Part shown: positions 47,042-55,955 of the stretch, one piece after another
Position numbering within the stretch: position 1 is the first letter of the stretch
Layout: every line of letters begins with the position of its first letter
Source: Roseicyclus mahoneyensis
Lineage (GTDB): Bacteria; Pseudomonadota; Alphaproteobacteria; Rhodobacterales; Rhodobacteraceae
NCBI RefSeq assembly: GCF_003148775.1
Contig: NZ_QGGW01000011.1
Coordinates: 19,582-83,581, forward strand
DNA: 64,000 nucleotides
Direction: 5' to 3'
The notes under the pieces: model-generated
Databases searched by the model: none
What the model saw: the letters and a program-made list of their open reading frames with translations, nothing else
What the model was told of the DNA's origin: nothing
Position numbers and translations under genes: made by a program

Positions 47042-47538
47042 AGCGGATCCTCCTCGTGGGTGTCGTCCGCGTCGACCATCGGCCCGGTCAGGGCGAGGAT
47101 CGTGGCGGCAAGGGCCGACAGGGCAAAGCTTGCGGCGATGAACAGATAAAGCGGGCCACGCGGCAGGCGCAGCGCCTGGCTGACCTCGGAAATGCGGGCG
47201 GCGTTCAGGCCGTGGCGGATGAAGAGCCACGCCAGTAGGCACAGGATGCCCACCACCAGAATGGCGGTCAGCGCGCGCCACCAGCCCATCCAGCGCTGGC
47301 CGATCAGCCGGTCGAACAGGTCGATGGTCAGATGCGCGCCCGCCGCCGTCACCAACGGCAACCCGCAAAAGACGACCAGCGCCATCAGATGTTCGGTGAT
47401 GTCATGTGCGCCGTAGATGGGCGCGCCGAACAGGCGGCGGCCGATCACATCGGCAAAGGTCAGCGCGACCATGGCCATGAGACACAGGGCCATGACGGTT
47501 TCAACCGTGCGCCGCAGCGCCCAGGCGGTGGCAAGCAT
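47038..47538 (-). CDS. dctQ: TRAP transporter small permease (DctQ)
   Basis: A 166-residue protein with four membrane helices and the DctQ-type segments VIGRRLFGAPIYGAHDITEHLM and LPLVTAAGAHLTIDLFDRL. It is encoded between dctP and dctM, coupled to the latter. The gap to dctP contains a strong stem-loop. Confidence 0.92.
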   Translation of the reverse strand: MLATAWALRRTVETVMALCLMAMVALTFADVIGRRLFGAPIYGAHDITEHLMALVVFCGLPLVTAAGAHLTIDLFDRLIGQRWMGWWRALTAILVVGILCLLAWLFIRHGLNAARISEVSQALRLPRGPLYLFIAASFALSALAATILALTGPMVDADDTHEEDPL

Positions 47539-47560
47539 GTGGGTCTCCTCCCCCGAAAGC

Positions 47561-47583
47561 GGGACGGGGGAGGCCCCCGTCCC
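47561..47583 (-). terminator. Stem-loop between dctP and dctQ
   Basis: A perfect 10-bp stem GGGACGGGGG / CCCCCGTCCC with a three-base loop, without a T tail. It lies just after dctP in the direction of transcription. Such elements can stabilise the binding-protein mRNA and reduce read-through into the permease genes, giving excess binding protein. Confidence 0.6.
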
Positions 47584-47598
47584 GATCCGCCCGTGATG

Positions 47599-48627
47599 TC
47601 ACCGGGCGGTCAGCGCCGCGTAGGTCTCGACGTAGTAGCCCAGCACGGTGGCAGGGTCGGGGACACCGGCTTCGGTGGCGGCCACGATCCAGTCGGCGAC
47701 CATCGCGTCATAGATCGTGTCGACGGCCCCGATCAGCTCGGGCGAGGCCTGCGCGATGGTGTGACCGGCGGCTGCCAGCGCTTCGGTCGCTGCGGGGTTC
47801 TGCGCGTCGAACTGGCGGCCCCATGTGGCCGACAGCGTCTCGCCCGCGATGGCTTCGATCGCGGCCTGATCGGCGGGCGCGATGCTGTCCCAACGGGCGG
47901 AGTTCATCACGACGAAGAACGCGGCGTCATAAAGACCCTCGGGAAAGATCGTGTGATGGGTCAGCGCGTCCTCGAGCCGAAAGTTCACGACCGATTCCAT
48001 GGTGTGGAGCGAGCCGTCGATCACGCCGCTTTCCAGCATCTCGTAGGCGCGGGTTGCGGGGGCGGCGACAGGCACCGCGCCCAGTTCGGTCAGCAGGCGC
48101 TCCTGGATCGGGCCCCCCATGCGGAATTTCTGCCCGGCGATATCGGCGGGCGTCAGCATCTGGGTTGCGCCATGGTGCAACTGCCCACCGCCGAACAGGC
48201 CAACGGCCAGCATCTCGACCCCGTCGAACACAGGCAGATCCGCCAGATGCGCCTGATAGGTCCGCCACAGCGCGACGCTTTGCGCTTCGGCATCGGTGCC
48301 CGCATTGGGGAATTCCGCGAACCACAGCGACACGAAGCGCTCGGGCTCGTAGGTGAAATTGCCCCATGTGATGTCGGCCACGCCGGTGCGGGCCAGTTCC
48401 CAATGCTGCGCCGGATTGCCCAGCGGTGCGGGCAGGATCGTGACAGTCACGCGGCCTTCGGTCACTTCGGCAATCTGTGCGGCGAAGGGCGCGAAGAAAT
48501 CCGTGTGAAGGAAATGCGTCGACGGCACCCAAGACGACATCGTCAGGTTTTGTGCGGCACTTGCGCCTGCGGTGGTGATGAGCAGCGCTGCGGCAAGGGC
48601 AGTGGTCGTGCGGAAATTGCGGGTCAT
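47599..48627 (-). CDS. dctP: TRAP transporter substrate-binding protein (DctP)
   Basis: A 342-residue periplasmic binding protein. The signal peptide spans residues 1-25 (ASA-A). The mature protein has the TRAP pattern: LTMSSWVPSTHFLHTDFFAPFAAQIAEVTEGRVTV at the start, GQKFRMGGPIQERLLTELGAV containing the ligand Arg, and YEMLESGVIDGSLHTMESV. It is divergent from the marR gene; the shared region holds the palindrome described separately. Ligand unknown, presumably an aromatic carboxylate by context. Confidence 0.93.
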   Translation of the reverse strand: MTRNFRTTTALAAALLITTAGASAAQNLTMSSWVPSTHFLHTDFFAPFAAQIAEVTEGRVTVTILPAPLGNPAQHWELARTGVADITWGNFTYEPERFVSLWFAEFPNAGTDAEAQSVALWRTYQAHLADLPVFDGVEMLAVGLFGGGQLHHGATQMLTPADIAGQKFRMGGPIQERLLTELGAVPVAAPATRAYEMLESGVIDGSLHTMESVVNFRLEDALTHHTIFPEGLYDAAFFVVMNSARWDSIAPADQAAIEAIAGETLSATWGRQFDAQNPAATEALAAAGHTIAQASPELIGAVDTIYDAMVADWIVAATEAGVPDPATVLGYYVETYAALTAR

Positions 48628-48772
48628 TTGGGGTCTCCCTTGGGGTGATCGTGCCCCGCCAGGTCCGGCCGACTCCTCCTGTCGGTGACGGTCTGGGCTT
48701 GAGGCGGTCTCAGATTAAGAATAATATTCCGAGACTGTTGCATGTTGAGATAAAACCGACGAGGCTATCCGA

Positions 48773-48788
48773 GGTATCGGTTGATACC
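48773..48788. promoter_or_regulatory. Palindromic operator GGTATC-N4-GATACC before marR/dctP
   Basis: Perfect 6-bp inverted repeat with spacer GGTT, lying 30 bases before the marR start and in the divergent promoter region of dctP. The same 16-bp pattern recurs at 50842 (one mismatch), 62512 (perfect) and 62572 (one mismatched pair), always at promoters of this gene cluster. The MarR protein encoded next to it is the best candidate to bind. Confidence 0.65.
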
Positions 48789-48817
48789 AAAGATGGCACC
48801 ACCACGGAGCGAGCACG

Positions 48818-49288
48818 ATGAGCGGTCAGAAAACCTTTCGGAACGAACGGCTTACCTATCGTCTCAACATTGTGGCCGACCAGGCCATCGCAGCCAACGA
48901 CAAGATCTTTGTCCGCGAAACGGGGTGCAGCATCCGCGAATTGCGCGTGTTGCGGCTGATCGACGACACGCCCGGCACCACCTTTCGCGAGATTGCCCAT
49001 GTGACGGGATTCGAGCGCAGCCTGACCTCGCGCATCATCCAGTCGCTGATCGGGGCGGGATTGATCGAACGGGAAAACGCCGCCGGGGATGCCCGCGTAT
49101 TCTTGCTGCGCACGACCGCAAAGGGGCAAGAGGTGCGTCGCATCGCCCGCGGCCTGTCCGACCGGCTGGAACTGATCTTGACCGAGCCGCTGTCGCGCGC
49201 GGAACTGGAAACGCTCAACGGGCTTGTGGAACGGCTGGCTGTTTGGGTCAGGTCGGACAGCTACCGCAACCGGCTGGAAGATGAGTAG
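48818..49288 (+). CDS. MarR-family transcriptional regulator
   Basis: A 156-residue winged-helix regulator. The MarR core is visible: IRELRVLRLIDDTPGTTFREIAHVTGFERSLTSRIIQSL (recognition helix) then the wing ENAAGDARVFLLRTTAKGQEV. MarR proteins often sense aromatic acids or their CoA esters. It is divergent from the TRAP operon and shares with the catB and catA promoters the palindrome GGTATC-N4-GATACC, so it probably controls the entire aromatic cluster. Confidence 0.88.
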   Translation: MSGQKTFRNERLTYRLNIVADQAIAANDKIFVRETGCSIRELRVLRLIDDTPGTTFREIAHVTGFERSLTSRIIQSLIGAGLIERENAAGDARVFLLRTTAKGQEVRRIARGLSDRLELILTEPLSRAELETLNGLVERLAVWVRSDSYRNRLEDE

Positions 49289-49297
49289 TCTCACAAA

Positions 49298-49318
49298 AAG
49301 ATCATCTTGATTTGAGAT
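49298..49318 (+). promoter_or_regulatory. LysR-type site (ATC-N9-GAT) upstream of the glycine riboswitch
   Basis: AAGATCATCTT (palindrome with a single central base) runs into TTGATTTGAGAT, giving ATC-N9-GAT. A matching arrangement, AAGATAATCTT then AAAATGAGAT, lies at the catA promoter at 62538. The LysR regulator of this cluster is a candidate to bind both. It may overlap the promoter of the riboswitch transcript. Confidence 0.5.
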
Positions 49319-49354
49319 TGAATAGCCGCTAGGCAAGTCTTGCCATACCAGCCG

Positions 49355-49470
49355 TCCCGCGAGAGGCCGACGACCATCGGCGCCGAAGGAGCAACCCCCC
49401 GGAACCTCTCAGGCAAAAGGACCGTGACGCGCAGGGCGATCTGAAGCGGGCCGTGTGAAACACCCGCAAC
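49355..49470 (+). promoter_or_regulatory. Glycine riboswitch (gcvT type)
   Basis: The aptamer core is recognisable: CGCGAGAGG, then CGCCGAAGGAGCAA, then CCTCTCAGGCAAAAGGACC (49405-49423), with GAGAGG pairing to CCTCTC. One clear aptamer is seen. The second half (49446-49467) folds into a hairpin with arms GCGGG/CCCGC but lacks the second aptamer consensus. The leader ends in GGGAGG before the flavoprotein start, with a CGCC-AAAA-GGCG hairpin near 49486 as possible expression platform. Glycine probably turns the gene on. Confidence 0.85.
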
Positions 49471-49528
49471 AGAGGGGACCGATACGCCAAAAGGCGGGCG
49501 GTAAACCCTTTGGTCGCGGGAGGTTACC

Positions 49529-50791
49529 ATGACCAGACTAGCCGTTATCGGCGCCGGCATCACCGGCGTCTCGACCGCCTCATCCCTGATGGATCGCGGC
49601 CTTGACGTGACGCTCTTCGACCGCAACCGATATGCGGCGATGCAGACATCCTTTGCCAATGGCGGGCAGCTCTCGGCCTCGAATGCCGAGACATGGAATC
49701 GCTGGGCGACCGTGTTCAAGGGCATGCGCTGGATGCTGACACGCGGCGCCCCCTTGCTGGTGAACCCCGCCCCAAGCTGGCACAAATACAGCTGGATGGC
49801 GGAATTCATCGCCGCGATCCCGCAGTATCGCGACAACACCATCGCCACCGCCCGCATGGCCATCGCCGCGCGCGGGCTCTTGCGGGAAAAGGCGGCGCGC
49901 TACGGCTTTGATTTCGATGCCGAGGATCGGGGCATCTTGCACATCTACACCGACCGCGCCGAATTCGCCCATGCGGGCCGTGTCACCGCACTTCTGGCCG
50001 AGGCGGGCCTGACGCGCCGCGCGGTGACGCCCGAGGAAATCCGTAGCCTTGAGCCCGCGCTGAGCGGCGATTTCCACGGCGGCTACTACACCGACAGCGA
50101 CTTCACCGGCGACATCCACCGCTACACCATGGGCCTTGCCCAAGGTATCGCGCGCGACGGCACGGACCTGCGATTTGGCACCGAGATCGAAGGGCTGACC
50201 CATGGCCCGGACGGTATATGCGTGACATGGACCCGCGGCGCGGATCGCCAGTCCGAGCTTTTCGACGCAATCGTGATCTGCGCCGGGGTCGAAAGCCGCC
50301 GCTTCGCGGCCATGCTGGGCGACCGGGTGAATGTCTATCCGGTCAAGGGCTATTCCATCACTGTGCGGCTGGATGATGAGGCCAGCCAGCAGGCCGCGCC
50401 CTGGGTAAGCCTGCTTGACGATCAGGCCAAGATCGTCACCAGCCGCCTTGGCCGCGACCGGTTCCGCATCGCGGGCACGGCGGAATTCAACGGCACAAAC
50501 CTTGATATCCGCGACGATCGTATCCGCCCGCTGGTGGCGTGGTGCGAGCGGTTCTTTCCGGGCGTCAGCACCGAGCATGCGATCCCATGGGCGGGCCTGC
50601 GCCCCATGATGCCCAACATGATGCCCCGCGTCGGGCCGGGCCGCCGCCCGCGCGTCTTCTACAACACCGGCCACGGTCATCTTGGCTGGACGCTGTCGGC
50701 GGCCACCGCCGAGATGGTGGCCGAGGCGGTGACGGCAGACGCCACGCTTGCGCCTGCACGCCCCCATGCCCTGCGGATGGCCGCCGAATGA
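49529..50791 (+). CDS. DadA-like FAD amino-acid oxidase/dehydrogenase under a glycine riboswitch
   Basis: A 420-residue FAD protein of the DAO family. It starts RLAVIGAGITGVSTASSLMDRG (dinucleotide binding) and has SFANGGQLSASNAETW, VYPVKGYSITVRLDD and the C-terminal YNTGHGHLGWTLS, as in D-amino acid dehydrogenase DadA. GGGAGG sits five bases before the start. The glycine riboswitch upstream suggests that glycine or an N-substituted glycine is substrate, product or signal. Its neighbours degrade benzoate, raising the idea of a benzoylglycine-type nutrient; that is inference. Confidence 0.85.
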   Translation: MTRLAVIGAGITGVSTASSLMDRGLDVTLFDRNRYAAMQTSFANGGQLSASNAETWNRWATVFKGMRWMLTRGAPLLVNPAPSWHKYSWMAEFIAAIPQYRDNTIATARMAIAARGLLREKAARYGFDFDAEDRGILHIYTDRAEFAHAGRVTALLAEAGLTRRAVTPEEIRSLEPALSGDFHGGYYTDSDFTGDIHRYTMGLAQGIARDGTDLRFGTEIEGLTHGPDGICVTWTRGADRQSELFDAIVICAGVESRRFAAMLGDRVNVYPVKGYSITVRLDDEASQQAAPWVSLLDDQAKIVTSRLGRDRFRIAGTAEFNGTNLDIRDDRIRPLVAWCERFFPGVSTEHAIPWAGLRPMMPNMMPRVGPGRRPRVFYNTGHGHLGWTLSAATAEMVAEAVTADATLAPARPHALRMAAE

Positions 50792-50841
50792 CGACCCGCG
50801 CCGCAGCCCATCGCACCGGGCTGCGGCGCACTGCGCGTCAG

Positions 50842-50857
50842 GGTATCGCCCGAGACC
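50842..50857. promoter_or_regulatory. Operator-like palindrome upstream of catB
   Basis: GGTATC-GCCC-GAGACC, one mismatch from the GGTATC-N4-GATACC site at marR and catA. It lies about 66-80 bases before catB, in the 131-base gap after the flavoprotein gene. This suggests that catB-benABCD has its own regulated promoter. Confidence 0.5.
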
Positions 50858-50922
50858 CGGCGCATCATCGACAGATCACGCCCCTCGCCCGCATGGTCCG
50901 GCTCAACGCAAAGCCAAGAACG

Positions 50923-52077
50923 GTGACCCAAGTGACCACGATCGACCGCATCGACACCCTGATCCTCGACATCCCCACGATCCGGGGTCACGTTCTGTCG
51001 ATGGCGACGATGCGGACCCAGGCCGCGGTTCTGGTGCGCATCCGCTTTTCCGACGGCTCCGAAGGCTTGGGCGAAGGCACGACCATCGGCGGTCTCAGCT
51101 ACGGGCCCGAAAGCCCCGAAAGCATTCGCTCCGCCATCGACACCTACCTTGCCCCCGCCCTGATCGGCCGCGCCGCCGATGACGTGAATGGCGGGGTCCA
51201 GCTGATGGACCATGTCGCGCGCGGCAACCGCATCGCCAAAACCGCCGTGGAAATCGCGCTCTGGGATGGCTTGGGCAAGCGCCTTGGCGTGTCGGTCGCG
51301 CAGCTTTTCGGCGGCGCGGTCCACACCCGCCTGCCGGTCGCATGGACGCTTGCTTCGGGCAATTCCGACACCGACATCGCCGAAGCCGAACAGATGATCG
51401 CCACCGGCCGTCACCGCATCTTCAAGCTCAAGATCGGCAAGCGCGCCGTGGCGGATGATGTGGCCCATGTCGCGCGCATCAAATCCGCCTTGGGCGATGC
51501 CGCCAGCATCCGCGTGGACGTGAACCAGACCTGGACCCTGACGGAGGCGCGGCGCGGCCTTCCCGCCCTGCAAGATGCCGGTTGCGAGTTGGTCGAACAG
51601 CCGGTCGCCGCGCGGTATCTGGGCGCCATGGCCGAACTGACCCGCAGCCACGCCATCGCCGTGATGGCTGACGAGGCATTGGGCGGCCCCGAGGATGCGC
51701 TGGCTGTCGCCGCCAAGGGCGCCGCCGATGTCTTTGCGGTCAAGATCGCGCAATCGGGCGGCCTCAAGCGCGCCGCCGAGGTGGTGGCGATCGGACAGGC
51801 GGCGGGCCTTGGCCTTTATGGCGGCACGATGCTGGAAACCGGCCTCAGCACCGCCGCCGCGCTGCAACTGTTTGCCACGGTCGAGCGGCTGGATTGGGGC
51901 ACCGAGCTGTTCGGCCCGCTGCTGCTGACCGCCGACATTCTGGCCCAACCGATCATCTACCGCGATTTCCATGTCGAAGTGCCGACAGGCCCCGGCATCG
52001 GCGCCACGCTCGACCCATACAAGATTGAATTCTACCGCCGCGACCGCGCACCCCGCATCGCGGTGGCGGGCGAATAA
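50923..52077 (+). CDS. catB: Muconate cycloisomerase CatB
   Basis: A 384-residue enolase-superfamily enzyme converting cis,cis-muconate to muconolactone. Catalytic Lys168 and Lys170 in FKLKIG, metal ligands Asp199 (RVDVNQ), Glu225 (LVEQPV) and Asp250 (MADEAL), and the second catalytic Lys in AVKIAQSGG are all visible. The N-terminal part closely resembles Pseudomonas CatB ([31 protein letters not shown]). The start is uncertain: GTG 50923 is used from comparison with CatB; ATG 50893 and GTG 50932 are alternatives. Confidence 0.93.
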   Translation: MTQVTTIDRIDTLILDIPTIRGHVLSMATMRTQAAVLVRIRFSDGSEGLGEGTTIGGLSYGPESPESIRSAIDTYLAPALIGRAADDVNGGVQLMDHVARGNRIAKTAVEIALWDGLGKRLGVSVAQLFGGAVHTRLPVAWTLASGNSDTDIAEAEQMIATGRHRIFKLKIGKRAVADDVAHVARIKSALGDAASIRVDVNQTWTLTEARRGLPALQDAGCELVEQPVAARYLGAMAELTRSHAIAVMADEALGGPEDALAVAAKGAADVFAVKIAQSGGLKRAAEVVAIGQAAGLGLYGGTMLETGLSTAAALQLFATVERLDWGTELFGPLLLTADILAQPIIYRDFHVEVPTGPGIGATLDPYKIEFYRRDRAPRIAVAGE

Positions 52078-52109
52078 CCCGCAACCACGCACAAGGGAGG
52101 AGACCCGCC

Positions 52110-53492
52110 ATGTTCACCGAAAACACTCTCGACGACCTGTCCAGCCGCCTGAGCGGAATGGTGCAGGACGACCCCGAAAACGGCATTTTCCGCGCCCGCC
52201 GGGATATGTTCACCGACGCCGAGCTGTTCGAGCTGGAGATGACCCACATCTTCGAAGGCAACTGGATCTACATGGCGCATGAAAGCCAGATCCCGAACCC
52301 CGGCGATTATTTCACGCTGCACATGGGCCGCACGCCGGTGATGATCACCCGCGACAAGGAAGGCAACCTGAACGCGCTGGTCAATGCCTGCTCGCACCGT
52401 GGCGCGCAGCTGTGCCGGTTCAAGCGGCGCAATCAAAAGACCTTCACCTGCCCCTTCCACGGCTGGACATTCTCCAACACCGGCAAGCTGCTCAAGGTCA
52501 AGGATGCGAATGGCGCGGGCTACCCCGAACAGTTCAACACAGACGGCAGCCATGACCTGACCCGCGTGGCGCGGTTCGAGAATTACCGCGGTTTCCTGTT
52601 CGGATCGCTCAACGCCGATGTGCAGCCGCTGGCGGATTATCTGGGTGAGGCGCGGCACATGATCGACATGATCGTCGATCAGGCCGACGACGGGCTTGAA
52701 GTGCTGCGCGGCTCGTCGACCTACACCTATGACGGCAACTGGAAGCTTCAGGCCGAAAACGGCGCTGATGGCTACCATGTGTCGTCGGTGCACTGGAACT
52801 ATGTCGCCACCACCGCCCACCGGACCGAAGACGGCAAGGAAGACCAGATCAAGGCGACCGATGCCTCCAAATGGTCCAAGCAGCGCGGCGGGTTCCATTC
52901 CTACGAGAACGGCCACCTTCTGCTGTGGACTCAATGGGCCGACCCGACCAACCGCCCCAATTATCCCCGCCTTGCGGAATGGACAGAGAAGCACGGGAAA
53001 ACCAAGGCAGACTGGATGGTGGGCGTTCTGCGCAATCTCTGCCTTTATCCCAACGTTTTCCTGATGGACCAGTTCTCCAGCCAGATCCGGGTGTTCCGCC
53101 CGATCAGTGTCGATCAGACCGAGGTGACGATCTACTGCATCGCCCCCAAGAATGAGCCGCAAGAAGCCCGCACCCGCCGCATCCGCCAGTACGAGGATTT
53201 CTTCAACGCCTCCGGCATGGCGACCCCCGACGATACCGAGGAATTCCGTGCCACGCAGCGCGGCTATGCGGGCGCCGCGCACGCGAAATGGAATGACCTG
53301 ACGCGCGGCGCGACCCAGTGGATCAAGGGCCCGGATGAGGATGCCAAGGCACTGGGCGTGAACCCGATCCTGTCGGGCGCCCGCACCGAGGACGAGGGCC
53401 TTTTCGTCATCCAGCATACGCAATGGACCGAGCGCATGACCGACGCCATCGCCCGGGAGCGCAGCCGCGCCACCCGCGTCGCGGCCGAATGA
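52110..53492 (+). CDS. benA: Benzoate 1,2-dioxygenase large (alpha) subunit
   Basis: A 460-residue Rieske oxygenase alpha subunit. The Rieske 2Fe-2S ligands are Cys94 and His96 (NACSHRGAQ) and Cys114 and His117 (CPFHGW). Mononuclear iron ligands His223 and His228 lie in [13 protein letters not shown]. The sequence resembles BenA/anthranilate dioxygenases. With BenB and BenC it dihydroxylates benzoate. The stop overlaps a possible ATG of the benB frame. Start is 33 bases after catB, with a GGGAGGAG site. Confidence 0.93.
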   Translation: MFTENTLDDLSSRLSGMVQDDPENGIFRARRDMFTDAELFELEMTHIFEGNWIYMAHESQIPNPGDYFTLHMGRTPVMITRDKEGNLNALVNACSHRGAQLCRFKRRNQKTFTCPFHGWTFSNTGKLLKVKDANGAGYPEQFNTDGSHDLTRVARFENYRGFLFGSLNADVQPLADYLGEARHMIDMIVDQADDGLEVLRGSSTYTYDGNWKLQAENGADGYHVSSVHWNYVATTAHRTEDGKEDQIKATDASKWSKQRGGFHSYENGHLLLWTQWADPTNRPNYPRLAEWTEKHGKTKADWMVGVLRNLCLYPNVFLMDQFSSQIRVFRPISVDQTEVTIYCIAPKNEPQEARTRRIRQYEDFFNASGMATPDDTEEFRATQRGYAGAAHAKWNDLTRGATQWIKGPDEDAKALGVNPILSGARTEDEGLFVIQHTQWTERMTDAIARERSRATRVAAE

Positions 53493-53506
53493 GCGAGGAT
53501 CAGACC

Positions 53507-54022
53507 ATGACCATCACCACCCCGATCCGCCCCGATCTGACCTTTGACCAGATCCAGGTGTTCCTTCATGCCGAAGCCCGCGCGCTTGATGACCGCGACT
53601 GGGACACATGGCTGTCCTTTTACCACAAGGATTGCCCGTTCTGGATGCCCGCCTGGGATGACGAGGACCGGCTGACCGAAGACCCGGCGAACGAAATGTC
53701 CCTGATGTATTACCCCAACAAGCAGGGCATCGAGGATCGCGTGTTCCGCATCAAGACCGACCGGTCCTCGGCCACCTCGCTGCCCGAGCCGCGCACCAAC
53801 CACAACCTCTCGAACATCGAAGTTATGGCACGCGAGGGGACCACCATCCGCCTGCGCTTCAACTGGCTGACGTTGTCCTATCGCTACGGCAAGACCGACC
53901 AGCATTGGGGCACGTCGTTCTACACGATCGACACCACCGAAGGGCAGCCGCTGATCACCGCCAAGAAGGTGGTGCTGAAAAACGACCGCATCCACCATGT
54001 GATCGACGTCTACCACATCTGA
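53507..54022 (+). CDS. benB: Benzoate 1,2-dioxygenase small (beta) subunit
   Basis: A 171-residue ring-hydroxylating dioxygenase beta subunit with typical RDWDTWLSFYHKDCPFWMPAWDDEDRL and SRTNHNL-like (PEPRTNHNLSNIEV) segments; it forms the hexamer with BenA. The ATG at 53507 has GAGGA seven bases upstream and is preferred over the overlapping ATG at 53489. Confidence 0.92.
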   Translation: MTITTPIRPDLTFDQIQVFLHAEARALDDRDWDTWLSFYHKDCPFWMPAWDDEDRLTEDPANEMSLMYYPNKQGIEDRVFRIKTDRSSATSLPEPRTNHNLSNIEVMAREGTTIRLRFNWLTLSYRYGKTDQHWGTSFYTIDTTEGQPLITAKKVVLKNDRIHHVIDVYHI

Positions 54023-54096
54023 CCCCGGCCCGCCGGGAACCATGAAAGCTCGCGCGCGCCCGGGGAGGGGCCGCGCGGACAGGGGAGGAGACTGCC

Positions 54097-55131
54097 ATGA
54101 CCAGCTACACCATCGCCCTCAATTTCGAGGATGGCGTGACCCGCGTGATCGCCTGCGACGATGATGAAAAGGTGTCTGACGCCGCGTTCCGGCAAAAGAT
54201 CAACCTGCCGATGGATTGCCGCGACGGGGTCTGCGGCACCTGCAAGTGTTTCGCCGAAAAGGGCAAATACGCGCTGGAATTCTACATGGACGAGTCGATG
54301 TCGGATGAAGAGGCGGCGCAGGGCTATGTCCTGACCTGCCAGATGGTCCCGCAAAGCGATTGCGTGATCCGCGTGCCCGCCTCATCCGCCGTCTGCAAGA
54401 CAGCGCCCGAGGCCGTGGCGGGCGAGGTTCTGGGCGTGGACCGCTTTTCGGACACGTCCTTTGGCCTGCGGGTGAAACTGGTCCGCCCCATGGGCTTCCT
54501 GCCCGGCCAGTATGTCAACGTCACCGTGCCGGGCACGGGCGCGCATCGCTCCTATTCCTTTTCCTCGGCGCCCGGCAGTGACATGGCGACCTTCCTCATC
54601 CGCAACCTGCCCGGCGGCGTGATGAGCGGCTATCTGTCGGGCGGCGCGCAGCCGGGCGATGCCGTCACCCTGACCGGCCCGATGGGGGCGTTTTACCTGC
54701 GCCCCGTCACGCGGCCGCAGCTGTGGCTTGCCGGCGGCACCGGCCTTGCGCCCTTCCTGTCGATGCTGGAACAGCTTGCCGAACAGTGCACTGATCAGCC
54801 CGTGACGCTTTACTATGCTGTCACCCGCGCCGCCGATCTGGTGGAACTTGACCGGGTGCAGGCGCTGGCTGCCCGCATCGGCGGGGTCGAGGTCATCACC
54901 ATTCTGGCCGCGTCCGATGATGATCACCCGCGCAAGGGCTTCGTCACCGACCATCTGACTGTGGATGACCTGAAGGGCGGCGATGTCGACGTCTACCTTT
55001 GCGGCCCGCCGCCGATGGTCGATGCCGTGCGCGCCCATTTCACCACTCTGGGCATCGAACCCGCCAACTTCTTCTACGAGAAGTTCAACCCCACCGAGAC
55101 CGGGGCCGAAGCTGGGGCCGCCGCCGCATGA
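54097..55131 (+). CDS. benC: Benzoate 1,2-dioxygenase electron transfer component
   Basis: A 344-residue reductase. The N-terminal plant-type ferredoxin domain has Cys41, Cys46, Cys49 (CRDGVCGTC) and Cys81 (VLTCQM). The FAD-binding domain contains RSYSFSSAPG, and the NAD-binding domain contains LAGGTGLAPFLSMLEQL and the terminal YLCGPPPMVDAV. It passes electrons from NADH to the Rieske centre of BenA. The stop overlaps the benD start by four bases. Confidence 0.93.
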   Translation: MTSYTIALNFEDGVTRVIACDDDEKVSDAAFRQKINLPMDCRDGVCGTCKCFAEKGKYALEFYMDESMSDEEAAQGYVLTCQMVPQSDCVIRVPASSAVCKTAPEAVAGEVLGVDRFSDTSFGLRVKLVRPMGFLPGQYVNVTVPGTGAHRSYSFSSAPGSDMATFLIRNLPGGVMSGYLSGGAQPGDAVTLTGPMGAFYLRPVTRPQLWLAGGTGLAPFLSMLEQLAEQCTDQPVTLYYAVTRAADLVELDRVQALAARIGGVEVITILAASDDDHPRKGFVTDHLTVDDLKGGDVDVYLCGPPPMVDAVRAHFTTLGIEPANFFYEKFNPTETGAEAGAAAA

Positions 55132-55907
55132 CGCCCCGTTTCACGGATAAGGTGATGGTCGTCACAGGCGCGGCCCAAGGCATCGGCCGCCGCGTCGCGG
55201 AACGCGCCGCTACTGAGGGCGCGCTGGTGCTGGTCGTCGACCGTGCCGCGATCCGCGACGAGGTCGTGACAACGATCCGTGGCGCGGGCGGCGTGGCCGA
55301 AGCCTGCGCCGCCGATCTGGAGACATGGGAAGGCTGCGCTGCCGCGATGGAAGAAGCGATCCGCCACTGGGGCCGGATCGACATTCTGGTCAACAACGTC
55401 GGCGGCACGATCTGGGCCAAGCCCTATGAGCACTACGAGCCGCACCAGATCGACGCCGAGGTGCGCCGCTCGCTCTTCCCGACGCTCTATTGCTGCCGGG
55501 CGGCGCTGGACCACATGCTGCCGCGCGCCTCGGGCGTCATCGTCAATGTCTCGTCCATCGCCACGTGTGGCCTGAACCGCGTGCCCTATGCGGCGGCAAA
55601 GGGGGGCGTGAACGCGATCACGGCCAGCCTTGCCTGGGAGGTCGCGGAACGCGGCATCCGCGTCGTCGCCACCGCGCCGGGCGGGACCGAAGCACCGCCG
55701 CGCGCCATCCCGCGCAATCCCAACGCGGCACAGGAACAGCCAGCCGACTGGTACCAGACCATCGTCGACCAGACGATCCAGTCCGCGCTGATGAAACGCT
55801 ACGGAACGCTCGACGAACAGGCAGGCCCGATCCTGTTTCTGGCGTCGGACGATGCCTCCTACATCACCGGCGTCACGTTGCCGGTCGGCGGGGGCGATCT
55901 CGGCTAG
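55128..55907 (+). CDS. benD: Benzoate cis-dihydrodiol dehydrogenase (SDR)
   Basis: A 259-residue short-chain dehydrogenase turning 1,6-dihydroxycyclohexa-2,4-diene-1-carboxylate into catechol. NAD motif TGAAQGIGRR, NNVGGT, catalytic Ser in VNVSSIA and the YAAAKGG catalytic Tyr-Lys are visible. Length and position right after benC match BenD. It is the last ben gene; the ABC binding-protein gene follows after 48 bases. Confidence 0.92.
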   Translation: MTPRFTDKVMVVTGAAQGIGRRVAERAATEGALVLVVDRAAIRDEVVTTIRGAGGVAEACAADLETWEGCAAAMEEAIRHWGRIDILVNNVGGTIWAKPYEHYEPHQIDAEVRRSLFPTLYCCRAALDHMLPRASGVIVNVSSIATCGLNRVPYAAAKGGVNAITASLAWEVAERGIRVVATAPGGTEAPPRAIPRNPNAAQEQPADWYQTIVDQTIQSALMKRYGTLDEQAGPILFLASDDASYITGVTLPVGGGDLG

Positions 55908-55955
55908 GCCCGGAGGAGGGGCCGACCAAGTAACTTAACCGGAGGAAATCCCACA

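Noticed and set aside
49446..49525. Second glycine aptamer in tandem
   Set aside because: The region folds into hairpins but lacks the conserved aptamer core seen in the first half, so only one aptamer is claimed.
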